6,728 nucleotides of DNA from Putridiphycobacter sp045107045 (lineage in GTDB: Bacteria > Bacteroidota > Bacteroidia > Flavobacteriales_D > Crocinitomicaceae), in contig JBGCFR010000076.1 in assembly GCA_045107045.1 (NCBI GenBank), forward strand, positions 1-6,728. Direction: 5' to 3'. Of the stretch, positions 1-6,022 are shown piece by piece. Both the position numbers and the translations under genes were made by a program. Positions within the stretch are counted from its first letter, which is position 1. Each line of letters opens with the position of its first letter. The notes beneath the pieces were generated by a model that was given only the letters and a program-made list of their open reading frames with translations, was not told where the DNA came from and did no database searches.

Positions 1-49
1 CAGCTTCTCCCACTAATTCTATCTCTTCTTCTGTTTTATAACTAATCAT
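1..49 (-). CDS. map: Probable type I methionine aminopeptidase, N-terminal fragment
   Basis: Only the first 16 codons are in the window, read leftward from ATG at 49; the gene continues beyond base 1. The peptide MISYKTEEEIELVGEA resembles the N-terminus of Bacteroidota type I methionine aminopeptidases, which typically begin with a K-T-x-E-E-I-E-L pattern before the first helix. That enzyme removes the initiator methionine from nascent proteins in the cytosol. The start is preceded by an A-rich stretch rather than a Shine-Dalgarno, as is usual in this phylum. It lies downstream of sucC on the same strand, but a strong terminator separates them, so it probably has its own promoter; I saw no clear TAnnTTTG box in the 19 bases between. 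The metal-binding residues lie outside the window, so the call rests on a short N-terminal match only. Confidence 0.55.
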   Translation of the reverse strand, partial: MISYKTEEEIELVGEA

Positions 50-68
50 TTTTACTATTTAAAATAAC

Positions 69-100
69 AAAACCTCACTAAACAGGTTTAGTGAGGTTTT
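69..100 (-). terminator. Rho-independent terminator of sucC
   Basis: A perfect 14-bp inverted repeat (AAAACCTCACTAAA at 69-82 and TTTAGTGAGGTTTT at 87-100) encloses a 4-nt loop. It starts 18 nt past the sucC stop. On the minus strand the stem is followed by a T-rich tail (GTTATTTT). The A/T outer arms also give a T-run on the plus strand, so it could work both ways, but no plus-strand gene ends here. Confidence 0.9.
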
Positions 101-117
101 TAAAATATTATTGGTTT

Positions 118-1329
118 TTATGATAAAACACTCTTTACTAAATCTGCAGCTTCTTGAAGTAATACAGCTGAGTGAACATTTAATCCTGATTCATCAATTA
201 AAACTTTAGCCTCTTCAGCATTTGTTCCTTGTAACCTTACAATAATTGGCACTGGAATAGATCCCATATTCTTATAGGCATCAACCACACCTTGAGCTAC
301 TCTATCACATCTCACGATACCACCAAAAATGTTCACTAAAATAGCTTCAACATTTTCATCTTGTAAAATTAGTCTAAACGCTTTTTCAACACGCTCCGCA
401 TCTGCAGTTCCACCAACATCTAAAAAGTTTGCTGGGTTACCACCAGATAATTTGATAATATCCATAGTAGCCATAGCTAAGCCTGCTCCATTTACCATAC
501 AACCAACGTTTCCGTCAAGGTTTACATAGTTTAAGCCAGCTTCATCAGCTTCAACTTCCATAGGATCTTCTTCAGTTTTATCACGCATTGCTGCATATTC
601 TTTATGTCTGTATAGTGCATTGTCATCTAAAGTCACTTTAGCATCTACAGCAATAATTTTATTATCAGATGTTTTTAACACTGGGTTAATTTCAAACATT
701 GAAGAATCTGCACCTTCGTAAGCGGCGTATAAAGAGAAAACAAATTTTGTCATTTCTTTAAAAGCTTGCCCGCTTAGTCCTAGATTAAAAGCAATTTTTC
801 TTGCTTGGAATCCTTGTAAACCAACTCTAGGATCAATTTCTTCTTTAAAAATTAATTCAGGTGTATGTTCTGCTACAGCTTCAATGTCCATTCCACCTTC
901 GGTAGAATAGATAATTGTATTTCTTTCGTTTGCACGATCTAATAAAACTGACATATAGAATTCAGATGGTTCTGATTCTCCAGGATAATAAACATCCTCA
1001 GCAATTAATACTTTATTCACTTTTTTACCAACACCGTTAGTTTGAGCAGTTTCTAAATGTCCACCTAAAATACCTTTTACTGTGTCTTCAACTTTGTCTA
1101 TTCCTTTAGCTAAAACAACACCATGCGATCCTGTTTCAGCAACAATTCCTTTTCCTCTACCACCAGCGTGAATTTGTGCTTTTACAACGAACCATTCTGT
1201 TCCAGTACTTGCACTTAGTTCTTTTGCTTTGGTGACAGCTTCTGAAGCATTATCTACAACAACGCCTCTTTGTATGGCCACACCGTAGCTCTCTAAAATT
1301 GATTTCCCTTGATATTCGTGTAAATTCAT
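118..1329 (-). CDS. sucC: Succinyl-CoA synthetase (ADP/GDP-forming), beta subunit
   Basis: This is the beta subunit of the TCA-cycle enzyme that converts succinyl-CoA, phosphate and NDP into succinate, CoA and NTP; it works as a complex with SucD (alpha) in the cytosol. The 403-aa product starts at ATG 1329 with the family N-terminus MNLHEYQGK. An in-frame ATG at 1386 would add 19 residues with no family match and was rejected. The ATP-grasp domain spans about residues 1-240: K50 and the glycine-rich HAGGRGK (54-60) bind nucleotide, and N215 (EINP) and D229 (AVDAK) are the expected Mg ligands. The C-terminal CoA-ligase domain carries MVNGAGLAM (278-286), FLDVGG (302-307) and NIFGGIVRCD (333-342). 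Position 20 is Gln, where E. coli SucC has Pro (see findings). No sucD lies in the flanking sequence, which fits the frequent separation of sucC and sucD in Flavobacteriia. The gene is divergent from ndk and ends at a strong hairpin. Confidence 0.97.
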   Translation of the reverse strand: MNLHEYQGKSILESYGVAIQRGVVVDNASEAVTKAKELSASTGTEWFVVKAQIHAGGRGKGIVAETGSHGVVLAKGIDKVEDTVKGILGGHLETAQTNGVGKKVNKVLIAEDVYYPGESEPSEFYMSVLLDRANERNTIIYSTEGGMDIEAVAEHTPELIFKEEIDPRVGLQGFQARKIAFNLGLSGQAFKEMTKFVFSLYAAYEGADSSMFEINPVLKTSDNKIIAVDAKVTLDDNALYRHKEYAAMRDKTEEDPMEVEADEAGLNYVNLDGNVGCMVNGAGLAMATMDIIKLSGGNPANFLDVGGTADAERVEKAFRLILQDENVEAILVNIFGGIVRCDRVAQGVVDAYKNMGSIPVPIIVRLQGTNAEEAKVLIDESGLNVHSAVLLQEAADLVKSVLS

Positions 1330-1388
1330 GTAGGTGATATTAAGTTTTATAAAGCGTAAAATTAATCCATATACTTTATAAAACAAAA

Positions 1389-1415
1389 AAAAAGAAGAAT
1401 AGTTTTAAGACTATT
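1389..1415 (-). other. Imperfect palindrome followed by a T-run in the sucC leader
   Basis: AATAGT (1398-1403) and ACTATT (1410-1415) form a 6-bp perfect stem around TTTAAG; a G-T pair can extend it. Read toward sucC on the minus strand, the hairpin is followed by CTTC and then a run of about ten T residues (to about 1385), some 55-85 nt before the sucC ATG. The layout is terminator-like, but the stem is short and AT-rich. It may be an operator, a weak attenuator or chance. Confidence 0.3.
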
Positions 1416-1440
1416 TGTACTGAATAAATAATGCAGAAAA

Positions 1441-1471
1441 TTGTCAAAAACAAAAGGTATCCTTATCTTTG
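1441..1471 (+). promoter_or_regulatory. Bacteroidota-type housekeeping promoter of ndk
   Basis: A TTG (-33 element, 1441-1443) lies 20 nt before TATCTTTG (1464-1471), a perfect match to the Bacteroidota sigma-A -7 consensus TAnnTTTG. Transcription would begin around 1476-1479. That leaves a very short AT-rich leader of about 10-13 nt before the ndk ATG, with no Shine-Dalgarno. Confidence 0.8.
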
Positions 1472-1488
1472 CCGAAAATATTTAAAAA

Positions 1489-1908
1489 ATGGCAACAAAT
1501 AGAACATTTACAATGATTAAGCCTGAAGCTGTAGCTGCAGGACATACTGGAAAAATTATCGACATGATTATTGGCGCTGGATTTAAAGTTAAAGCGTTAA
1601 AATTAACTACGCTTTCTAAGGAGCGCGCTGGTGAATTTTACGAAGTACACAAAGAACGTCCATTCTATGGTGAATTAGTGGACTATATGTCAAGTGGACC
1701 TATTGTAGCTGCTATTTTAGAAAAAGACAATGCAATGGCTGATTTTAGAGCATTAATTGGTGCTACTGATCCTTCAGAAGCTGCTGATGGTACTATAAGA
1801 AAAGCATTCGCCAAGTCAAAAGCTGAAAATGCTGTACATGGTTCAGATTCTGATGAAAATGCAGAAATTGAAGGAATGTTTCATTTTTCAGCTAACGAAA
1901 TCGTATAA
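1489..1908 (+). CDS. ndk: Nucleoside diphosphate kinase
   Basis: Ndk transfers the gamma phosphate of an NTP (usually ATP) to any NDP through a phosphohistidine, and so balances nucleoside triphosphate pools in the cytosol. At 139 aa it has the usual family length. The N-terminal FTMIKPEAV places nucleotide-binding K11. The central RPFYGELVDYMSSGP (57-71) and FRALIGAT (86-93) match the family; R87 is an expected phosphate contact. The catalytic signature NAVHGSDS (114-121) puts the phosphorylated histidine at H117. All key residues are present, with no sign of truncation. The ATG at 1489 gives the canonical N-terminus and lies just after a strong promoter. The gene is monocistronic: a hairpin terminator follows and the next gene is convergent. 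It is divergent from sucC, whose product makes the NTP that Ndk equilibrates. Confidence 0.98.
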   Translation: MATNRTFTMIKPEAVAAGHTGKIIDMIIGAGFKVKALKLTTLSKERAGEFYEVHKERPFYGELVDYMSSGPIVAAILEKDNAMADFRALIGATDPSEAADGTIRKAFAKSKAENAVHGSDSDENAEIEGMFHFSANEIV

Positions 1909-1933
1909 TTATTTATCAATTTTTATAGTTAAG

Positions 1934-1964
1934 AACCCTGACATTTATTTGTCAGGGTTTTTTT
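1934..1964 (+). terminator. Rho-independent terminator of ndk
   Basis: AACCCTGACA (1934-1943) pairs perfectly with TGTCAGGGTT (1950-1959) around a 6-nt loop, and seven T residues run from 1958 to 1964. It begins 26 nt after the ndk stop and sits just before the end of the convergent gene at 1970. On the minus strand the tail is not T-rich, so it is mainly an ndk terminator. Confidence 0.92.
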
Positions 1965-1969
1965 ATGAA

Positions 1970-2938
1970 CTAAAGATAAATTAGTTTGCCCTTAAGTTCA
2001 ATTCCTCCCCATTCAATAAGCGAAAATCCGTTCCGTTTGTTCATTAAAATTGGTTTAGGAGTTCTTATTTTAAGAGAAGGTTTAAATTCTGTTACTTCAT
2101 AAAGCATTCCAATTCTTAGTTTAAAATCGAGTGGGGTCGAACTGTGAATACCGCCAAAAACTTCATGATAGTCATCTTCAATCATAAATTGAATAATAGC
2201 ATATTGTTTTTGCATTAGTCTTGGTGCCCAGTAAGTAATAAAATCGGTTGATTCTTTCGCATTTAATCCGAATTGTGTTAATCGATTTTCTAAAAATTGA
2301 ACTACGGTGTCAGTTTGAATTAGGTAACCTTCGAATACATTTGAGGCGTTTTTAAAATTGATATTAGTATGATTGGCTTCCCAAAATAGGTAAGGATGAC
2401 TTTTGCCGGATTTTAGATTCTTAATATCACCATTTTTTTGAGTTTCTACTTGCCAATTTTTATTGTAATGGGGATATGTAAAACTTAACTCACCAACTGG
2501 TGATAAAGTTAGGTCAGTTTGCACCGTTTTATCGCTGTAAAGATAAATAATAGGTTTTTCAGCCTGAATTAATGCAAAGTACTGTTCTCCCACAATATCT
2601 ATTTGAAAGTGATTGGCATCAGTATAATCTTGCAAATTGACAATCACTTCACGGTAACCTTCTTGAAAAAAGTAATAGCCTTTGGCCGCTCTGCTAATCT
2701 TAATAGCATACTCTCCTGAACGTGCAACAATATTGGCCACTTTAAAGTCTAACGAAGCCACCTTACCAAAACTATTTAAGTCAGGTTTTTTATTGTAATT
2801 GATTCGGCCTGAAATAAGAATACTATCAATGCTAATAGAATTGTCCCAATTGCTATTAGTAATAGTAAAGTTTGATTTTTCTTTGGCGTGAAGATTTAAA
2901 CAAAATAGTAAGGTAAATATAACAAAAATAGATTTCAT
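1970..2938 (-). CDS. Secreted protein of unknown function with KPIIYLY-type conserved domain
   Basis: The 322-aa product begins with a clear Sec signal peptide (about residues 1-18, MKSIFVIFTLLFCLNLHA, probable cleavage after HA). There is no lipobox, so a periplasmic or secreted location is likely. Residues about 40-115 look like a small beta-sandwich, possibly carboxypeptidase-regulatory-like (SGEYAIKI and GYYFFQEGY strand pattern). From residue 127 the sequence matches a family I recognise from Bacteroidota and Firmicutes but cannot name: EKPIIYLYSDK (127-137), TYPHYNKNWQV (154-164), YLFWEAN (183-189), a helical stretch TDTVVQFLENRL (209-220), ESTDFITYWAPRL (229-241), and the end motif GFSLIEWGG (304-312). 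I see no catalytic signature I can assign. It lies 99 nt downstream of the lipoprotein gene on the same strand, but a terminator intervenes. No clear -7 box is visible before its ATG, so expression could depend on readthrough or on a degenerate promoter. Confidence 0.85.
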   Translation of the reverse strand: MKSIFVIFTLLFCLNLHAKEKSNFTITNSNWDNSISIDSILISGRINYNKKPDLNSFGKVASLDFKVANIVARSGEYAIKISRAAKGYYFFQEGYREVIVNLQDYTDANHFQIDIVGEQYFALIQAEKPIIYLYSDKTVQTDLTLSPVGELSFTYPHYNKNWQVETQKNGDIKNLKSGKSHPYLFWEANHTNINFKNASNVFEGYLIQTDTVVQFLENRLTQFGLNAKESTDFITYWAPRLMQKQYAIIQFMIEDDYHEVFGGIHSSTPLDFKLRIGMLYEVTEFKPSLKIRTPKPILMNKRNGFSLIEWGGIELKGKLIYL

Positions 2939-2983
2939 AATAATTGGTTTTGTCTATCTACAGTTCAAAAAGGAAAAGGTTCA

Positions 2984-3019
2984 AAAAAAACCTCAACATA
3001 TAATTGTTGAGGTTTTTTT
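2984..3019 (-). terminator. Rho-independent terminator of the lipoprotein gene
   Basis: CCTCAACA (2991-2998) pairs with TGTTGAGG (3005-3012) around the loop TATAAT, and flanking A and T tracts extend the stem to 15 bp. On the minus strand an eight-T run (2990-2983) follows the GC-containing stem. It starts about 19 nt after the stop of the 597-residue gene and about 46 nt before the ATG of the next minus-strand gene, so it divides the two. The T-tract on the plus side makes it potentially bidirectional. Confidence 0.9.
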
Positions 3020-3037
3020 CCAAAAGCTTTAAAACTC

Positions 3038-4831
3038 TTAAAGGTCTCTTACTACATGTAATGATCCTGATAGAGTATGACTCACATTGCTATAATCCAG
3101 GAATGTACCTGAAAAAGTAACGTCAGTATATGTACCGACGGCGCCATGGGCATTCAGGTTAAATATGATATTTGGATAGCCTCCCGAACTGTTCAGTACA
3201 GGGTTTAGGATTAATGAAGCACCTGGAGTAGATGAACCGTAATTAATAAAATTGTATGCGCCAACAGTATTACCTTCAATGTCTAAGTAAAAATAGGAAT
3301 TTGTCCCAGTACCATTAATTGTAACATGATTTATGGTTGGGTTTAAGGTATCAGCATATTCTTGACAGTAGATAGGTGCAAATAAAGTTATTGCGGGATC
3401 ATTATCAATCGTGTAAGTAATATATTCTGGTACAGCTGTACAGGCTATAATATTTCCAATATTTGTTGTCTGACCTGTAGTGCTAAAAGTAAGTAAACCT
3501 GTTGATTGAATGGCTTGGAAATCGTAACCTTCAATAGTGAAGCTTGTACTAGTATTGCAATTCCCTAAGTTAACAGTAAATATACCATTTGTTGTTGAAG
3601 CGTAAACAGTATTATTCCCAATTAATAGTTCAACGTATCCATTTGAAACTGGTGCATTAGCACAATCTAACATAGTGCCAGTAATTGTATTGGGGTTTCC
3701 TGATGGTGCAGTAAACACATGTGTTATATTTGAATTTGTGGCAAATGTATTAGTCCAAGTGCTAATTTGATTGCCACAATCATCAAAAACGTTAAATGTA
3801 ACAGAAACGTTTGCAGGCACATAAGAAAAGAAATGACCAGACCCTGAAACTTGTCCGACAGTAGTTGCATTAGGCGTTACAATTTGAACAGAACCATGAG
3901 AAACAGGATTTCCTGATCCATCTATAATCGACCCATCAATGGTTGCATCATCATAAAAGTCATCACAATTCCAAAATGAAAAATGTTTTACCTCACCAAC
4001 GTATTCTCCATTTATCAAAGTAGCTTCACCTTCTTCTATCCAGTACCCAGCTATTTCATCAAAATGCCATAATGGAATAGTGCTAGGTGCGTTATTCAGC
4101 TGTGAATTGTCAATTGGCATGTGTAATTTAGCAGAAGATCCTTTTGCAATTTGCAATTCGGCTCCTGCTGGTGTAAATATTTCTATTGCCGCCATGCCAT
4201 AAGATTCCAAAACACCAGAATTATTAGATGCATCTTGAGCATACAATGCACCTGGCATTTGGTTAGACATATCGTTTGATGTTGTTTCTATATGTTTAAC
4301 AGCTACACTAACATTTCCAGAATATACAGCACCAGATGCAGTTACATAATCTCCTTTGAAATCAATACTTAAACCTGAAGGAGTTGAAACTGTAGTAGGA
4401 GTGCCTGAACTGATGGTTGCAATTACATCCATTTTAAGTAAAGTAATTTTAACTTCATTTGTAGCATTAGTTTCAGGGATTAAAGATCTAGAACCTAAAA
4501 AGTAACCAGATTTAGTTACTGTAAGATAGGCCAATTTTTCTTTAACCGTTGCTCCCGAAATAACAACAATTCCGTCGTCATTAGTAAAAGCAGATTTATT
4601 ACCAACTTTTACTGTGGCACTTTGCACTGCATTGCCATTTTCGTCAACAATACGAGCAAAAAAGGATGCATTTACAGAATTGCCAAGATTTAAAACTGCT
4701 GGGCTGGCTGAAACATTTGGACCTGGGTTTTCGACAGGAGGAATTGGTTCTTCAATTTTATCCTTTTTACACGAGGTAATGGATAGTGTTAAAACCAATC
4801 CGAATAGAAATAGGAGATTAAATTTTTTCAT
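3038..4831 (-). CDS. Modular surface lipoprotein with carboxypeptidase-regulatory-like repeats
   Basis: The 597-aa product has a lipoprotein signal peptide with lipobox ITSC; Cys21 is the lipidation site, followed by KKDK and a proline-rich spacer (28-40). A first carboxypeptidase-regulatory-like module covers about 57-133 (ARIVDENGNAVQSATVKV). A beta-rich region (about 135-290) ends in PLWHFDEIAGYWIEEG and VGEVKHFSFWNCD, a pattern that recalls the extracellular FAM171/CILP-type modules of animals. Two more short modules follow: 299-370 (GSIIDGSGNPVSHGSVQI) and 383-464 (GTMLDCANAPVSNGYVEL). The C-terminal beta domain (about 470-597) ends with VTFSGTF and LSGSLHVVRDL, a pattern frequent in Bacteroidota lipoproteins. 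Six cysteines beyond the lipobox (289, 352, 390, 425, 464, 489) suggest disulfides. There is no sorting-tag-like C-terminus and no enzyme motif. A structural or binding role at the outer membrane is inferred; the ligand is unknown. The start at 4831 fits the signal peptide. The gene is divergent from the barrel gene. Confidence 0.88.
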   Translation of the reverse strand: MKKFNLLFLFGLVLTLSITSCKKDKIEEPIPPVENPGPNVSASPAVLNLGNSVNASFFARIVDENGNAVQSATVKVGNKSAFTNDDGIVVISGATVKEKLAYLTVTKSGYFLGSRSLIPETNATNEVKITLLKMDVIATISSGTPTTVSTPSGLSIDFKGDYVTASGAVYSGNVSVAVKHIETTSNDMSNQMPGALYAQDASNNSGVLESYGMAAIEIFTPAGAELQIAKGSSAKLHMPIDNSQLNNAPSTIPLWHFDEIAGYWIEEGEATLINGEYVGEVKHFSFWNCDDFYDDATIDGSIIDGSGNPVSHGSVQIVTPNATTVGQVSGSGHFFSYVPANVSVTFNVFDDCGNQISTWTNTFATNSNITHVFTAPSGNPNTITGTMLDCANAPVSNGYVELLIGNNTVYASTTNGIFTVNLGNCNTSTSFTIEGYDFQAIQSTGLLTFSTTGQTTNIGNIIACTAVPEYITYTIDNDPAITLFAPIYCQEYADTLNPTINHVTINGTGTNSYFYLDIEGNTVGAYNFINYGSSTPGASLILNPVLNSSGGYPNIIFNLNAHGAVGTYTDVTFSGTFLDYSNVSHTLSGSLHVVRDL

Positions 4832-5052
4832 AATATGTATTTTAAGTTCTTTTATTAGAATACAATTACAAACTTTAATAAGTTGCCTGATTTAAATTTT
4901 TAATCTAAAAACCATCCCTATTAATATTCTTAAAATGGTCATCATCTCGCTCGTTTGGTAATTGCTGTTTTGTCTTAATTTCGTGTGATAGTTCTAGTTT
5001 TTTGCTAACGATATGTACTTAATGTTAATTTAAGGTTTTTGTAAAAAAAAAG

Positions 5053-5060
5053 TAACTTTG
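5053..5060 (+). promoter_or_regulatory. -7 promoter box for the outer-membrane barrel gene
   Basis: TAACTTTG matches the Bacteroidota -7 consensus TAnnTTTG exactly. Predicted transcription start is about 5065-5068, which gives a leader of about 55 nt to the ATG at 5122. No TTG sits at the ideal distance; the nearest (5039-5041) is only 11 nt away, so the -33 element is weak or absent. The rest of the 290-bp divergent region (4832-5121) shows only AT-rich sequence with no clear operator. A minus-strand TAAAGTTTG (4869-4877) toward the lipoprotein gene has one extra spacer base and is only a weak candidate. Confidence 0.6.
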
Positions 5061-5121
5061 TCATATGGTAGATTTAAACTATTCAACTTTTTCTCAAAAA
5101 ACAATTTTTCGATTTTTGAAA

Positions 5122-5943
5122 ATGAATTATTTTACAGCATTCCTATTTGTGATTTTTGCGTTACACGCTACAGCTCAAAAAGATACTACAATTGTGGATA
5201 GTTACGATATAGTATATTTAAAGAAAGGCGGTTTTTTGAAAGGAAAAATAATTTCTTTTGACCCATCTGATGGTGATATAACATTTGTTGAGGCTGATGG
5301 TACAAAGTATTTTTTGACAACACTAGATTATGAGTCTTTCAAAGAAAATGTACCTTCGAGGAAAAAAAGGAAGGCCAAAGAATTAGAGCTTAAAGAAAGG
5401 AAGAAGGATCAGTTCGAAGTTGGGTTAGGTTTAAGCATTCCGTTTTATAAAGCAACAAGCGATCCAACAGCTATAACTGGAAATAATCGTTTTACAATTA
5501 GAGATGAACCATTATCTTTGACCCTTGGGTTTGGTAGATATTTTAGCAGAAGGCATTATGCTGGACTTAATATCGATTTTAGCGGAAGTAATACCAAATC
5601 AATGGCATATATGGTGGCTGCTAGATATGCCCATCAGTATGATGGAAATCAAAAAAACTTTGCTCTCTATATTCCTATCGATTTAGCTTATGGCTATATT
5701 CGTGATAGACAGCAGATTCCTTATCCGCCAATTACAAACAGTTATGATTTTGCAATAGGATTTGCTGGTTTGACTTTAGGGCATGGTATTCAATTTATCT
5801 TGAACCGAAAAAATTCGATAGCAATTGAAGTTGGTTATATGAAGCATTTTGTAGTTAGTCAAAAAAACTTTACGGACAACACAAAGACTCCTCTTGACTT
5901 TGAGATGGAAGGGTTTAGAATAAACGCCAAATATAACTTCTAG
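5122..5943 (+). CDS. Predicted outer-membrane beta-barrel protein with N-terminal SH3-like domain
   Basis: From ATG 5122 the 273-aa product opens with a clean Sec signal peptide (MNYFTAFLFVIFALHATAQ, probable cleavage after residue 19). The in-frame ATG at 5065 would put 19 extra residues before the signal and lies at the predicted transcription start, so it was rejected. Residues about 28-72 (DIVYLKKGGFLKGKIISF, then an E-A-D-G turn) look like the small beta-strand domain that often precedes barrels in Bacteroidota. A very basic, charged linker follows (79-97, K/R/E-rich). From about 98 there are alternating strands typical of a small porin-like barrel (FEVGLGLSIPFY, LTLGFGRYF, YAGLNIDFSG, YIPIDLAYGY, SIAIEVGYMKHF). 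The protein ends FRINAKYNF, with the terminal Phe expected of a BAM-assembled barrel. The specific function is not recognisable. The gene is divergent from the lipoprotein gene and convergent with the next. I saw no hairpin terminator in 5944-6022. Confidence 0.82.
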   Translation: MNYFTAFLFVIFALHATAQKDTTIVDSYDIVYLKKGGFLKGKIISFDPSDGDITFVEADGTKYFLTTLDYESFKENVPSRKKRKAKELELKERKKDQFEVGLGLSIPFYKATSDPTAITGNNRFTIRDEPLSLTLGFGRYFSRRHYAGLNIDFSGSNTKSMAYMVAARYAHQYDGNQKNFALYIPIDLAYGYIRDRQQIPYPPITNSYDFAIGFAGLTLGHGIQFILNRKNSIAIEVGYMKHFVVSQKNFTDNTKTPLDFEMEGFRINAKYNF

Positions 5944-6022
5944 TAAAAGAGTTATTGTTTGTAATATTTGATTCTTAATCGAAAAGACTAGAATGGAGAG
6001 AATAACCAAAAAGGTTCAAATA

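Noticed and set aside
329..529. Plus-strand open frame of 66 codons
   Set aside because: It lies wholly antisense to the conserved CoA-ligase domain of sucC, has no promoter or family match, and is a shadow frame.
1330..1386. N-terminal extension of SucC from ATG 1386
   Set aside because: The extra 19 residues do not match the family, and MNLHEYQ at 1329 is the canonical start.
1451..1459. Minus-strand TACCTTTTG as a sucC promoter
   Set aside because: It has one base too many between TA and TTTG, and no TTG lies at a suitable distance upstream. It would also lie within the ndk promoter.
69..3019. Shared AAAACCTCA arms in the sucC and lipoprotein terminators as a dispersed repeat
   Set aside because: The similarity covers only the outer stem arms. 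AAAACCTC/GAGGTTTT hairpins are common Bacteroidota terminators, so common function explains it.
4614..4895. Plus-strand open frame of 93 codons over the start of the lipoprotein gene
   Set aside because: It is antisense to the signal peptide and first module of the lipoprotein, with no promoter box and no recognisable protein features.
4911..4939. ACCAT...ATGGT inverted repeat in the divergent intergenic region
   Set aside because: The arms are 5 bp with a spacer of about 19 nt, which is expected by chance in AT-rich DNA.
5776..6009. Minus-strand open frame of 77 codons
   Set aside because: It is mostly antisense to the C-terminal barrel strands of the 5122-5943 gene. The hydrophobic start arises from the reverse of AT-rich coding sequence.
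5944..6022. Short pairing AACC/GGTT (about 6005-6017) as a terminator between the convergent genes
   Set aside because: The stem is only 4 bp and no T-run follows, so it is not credible.
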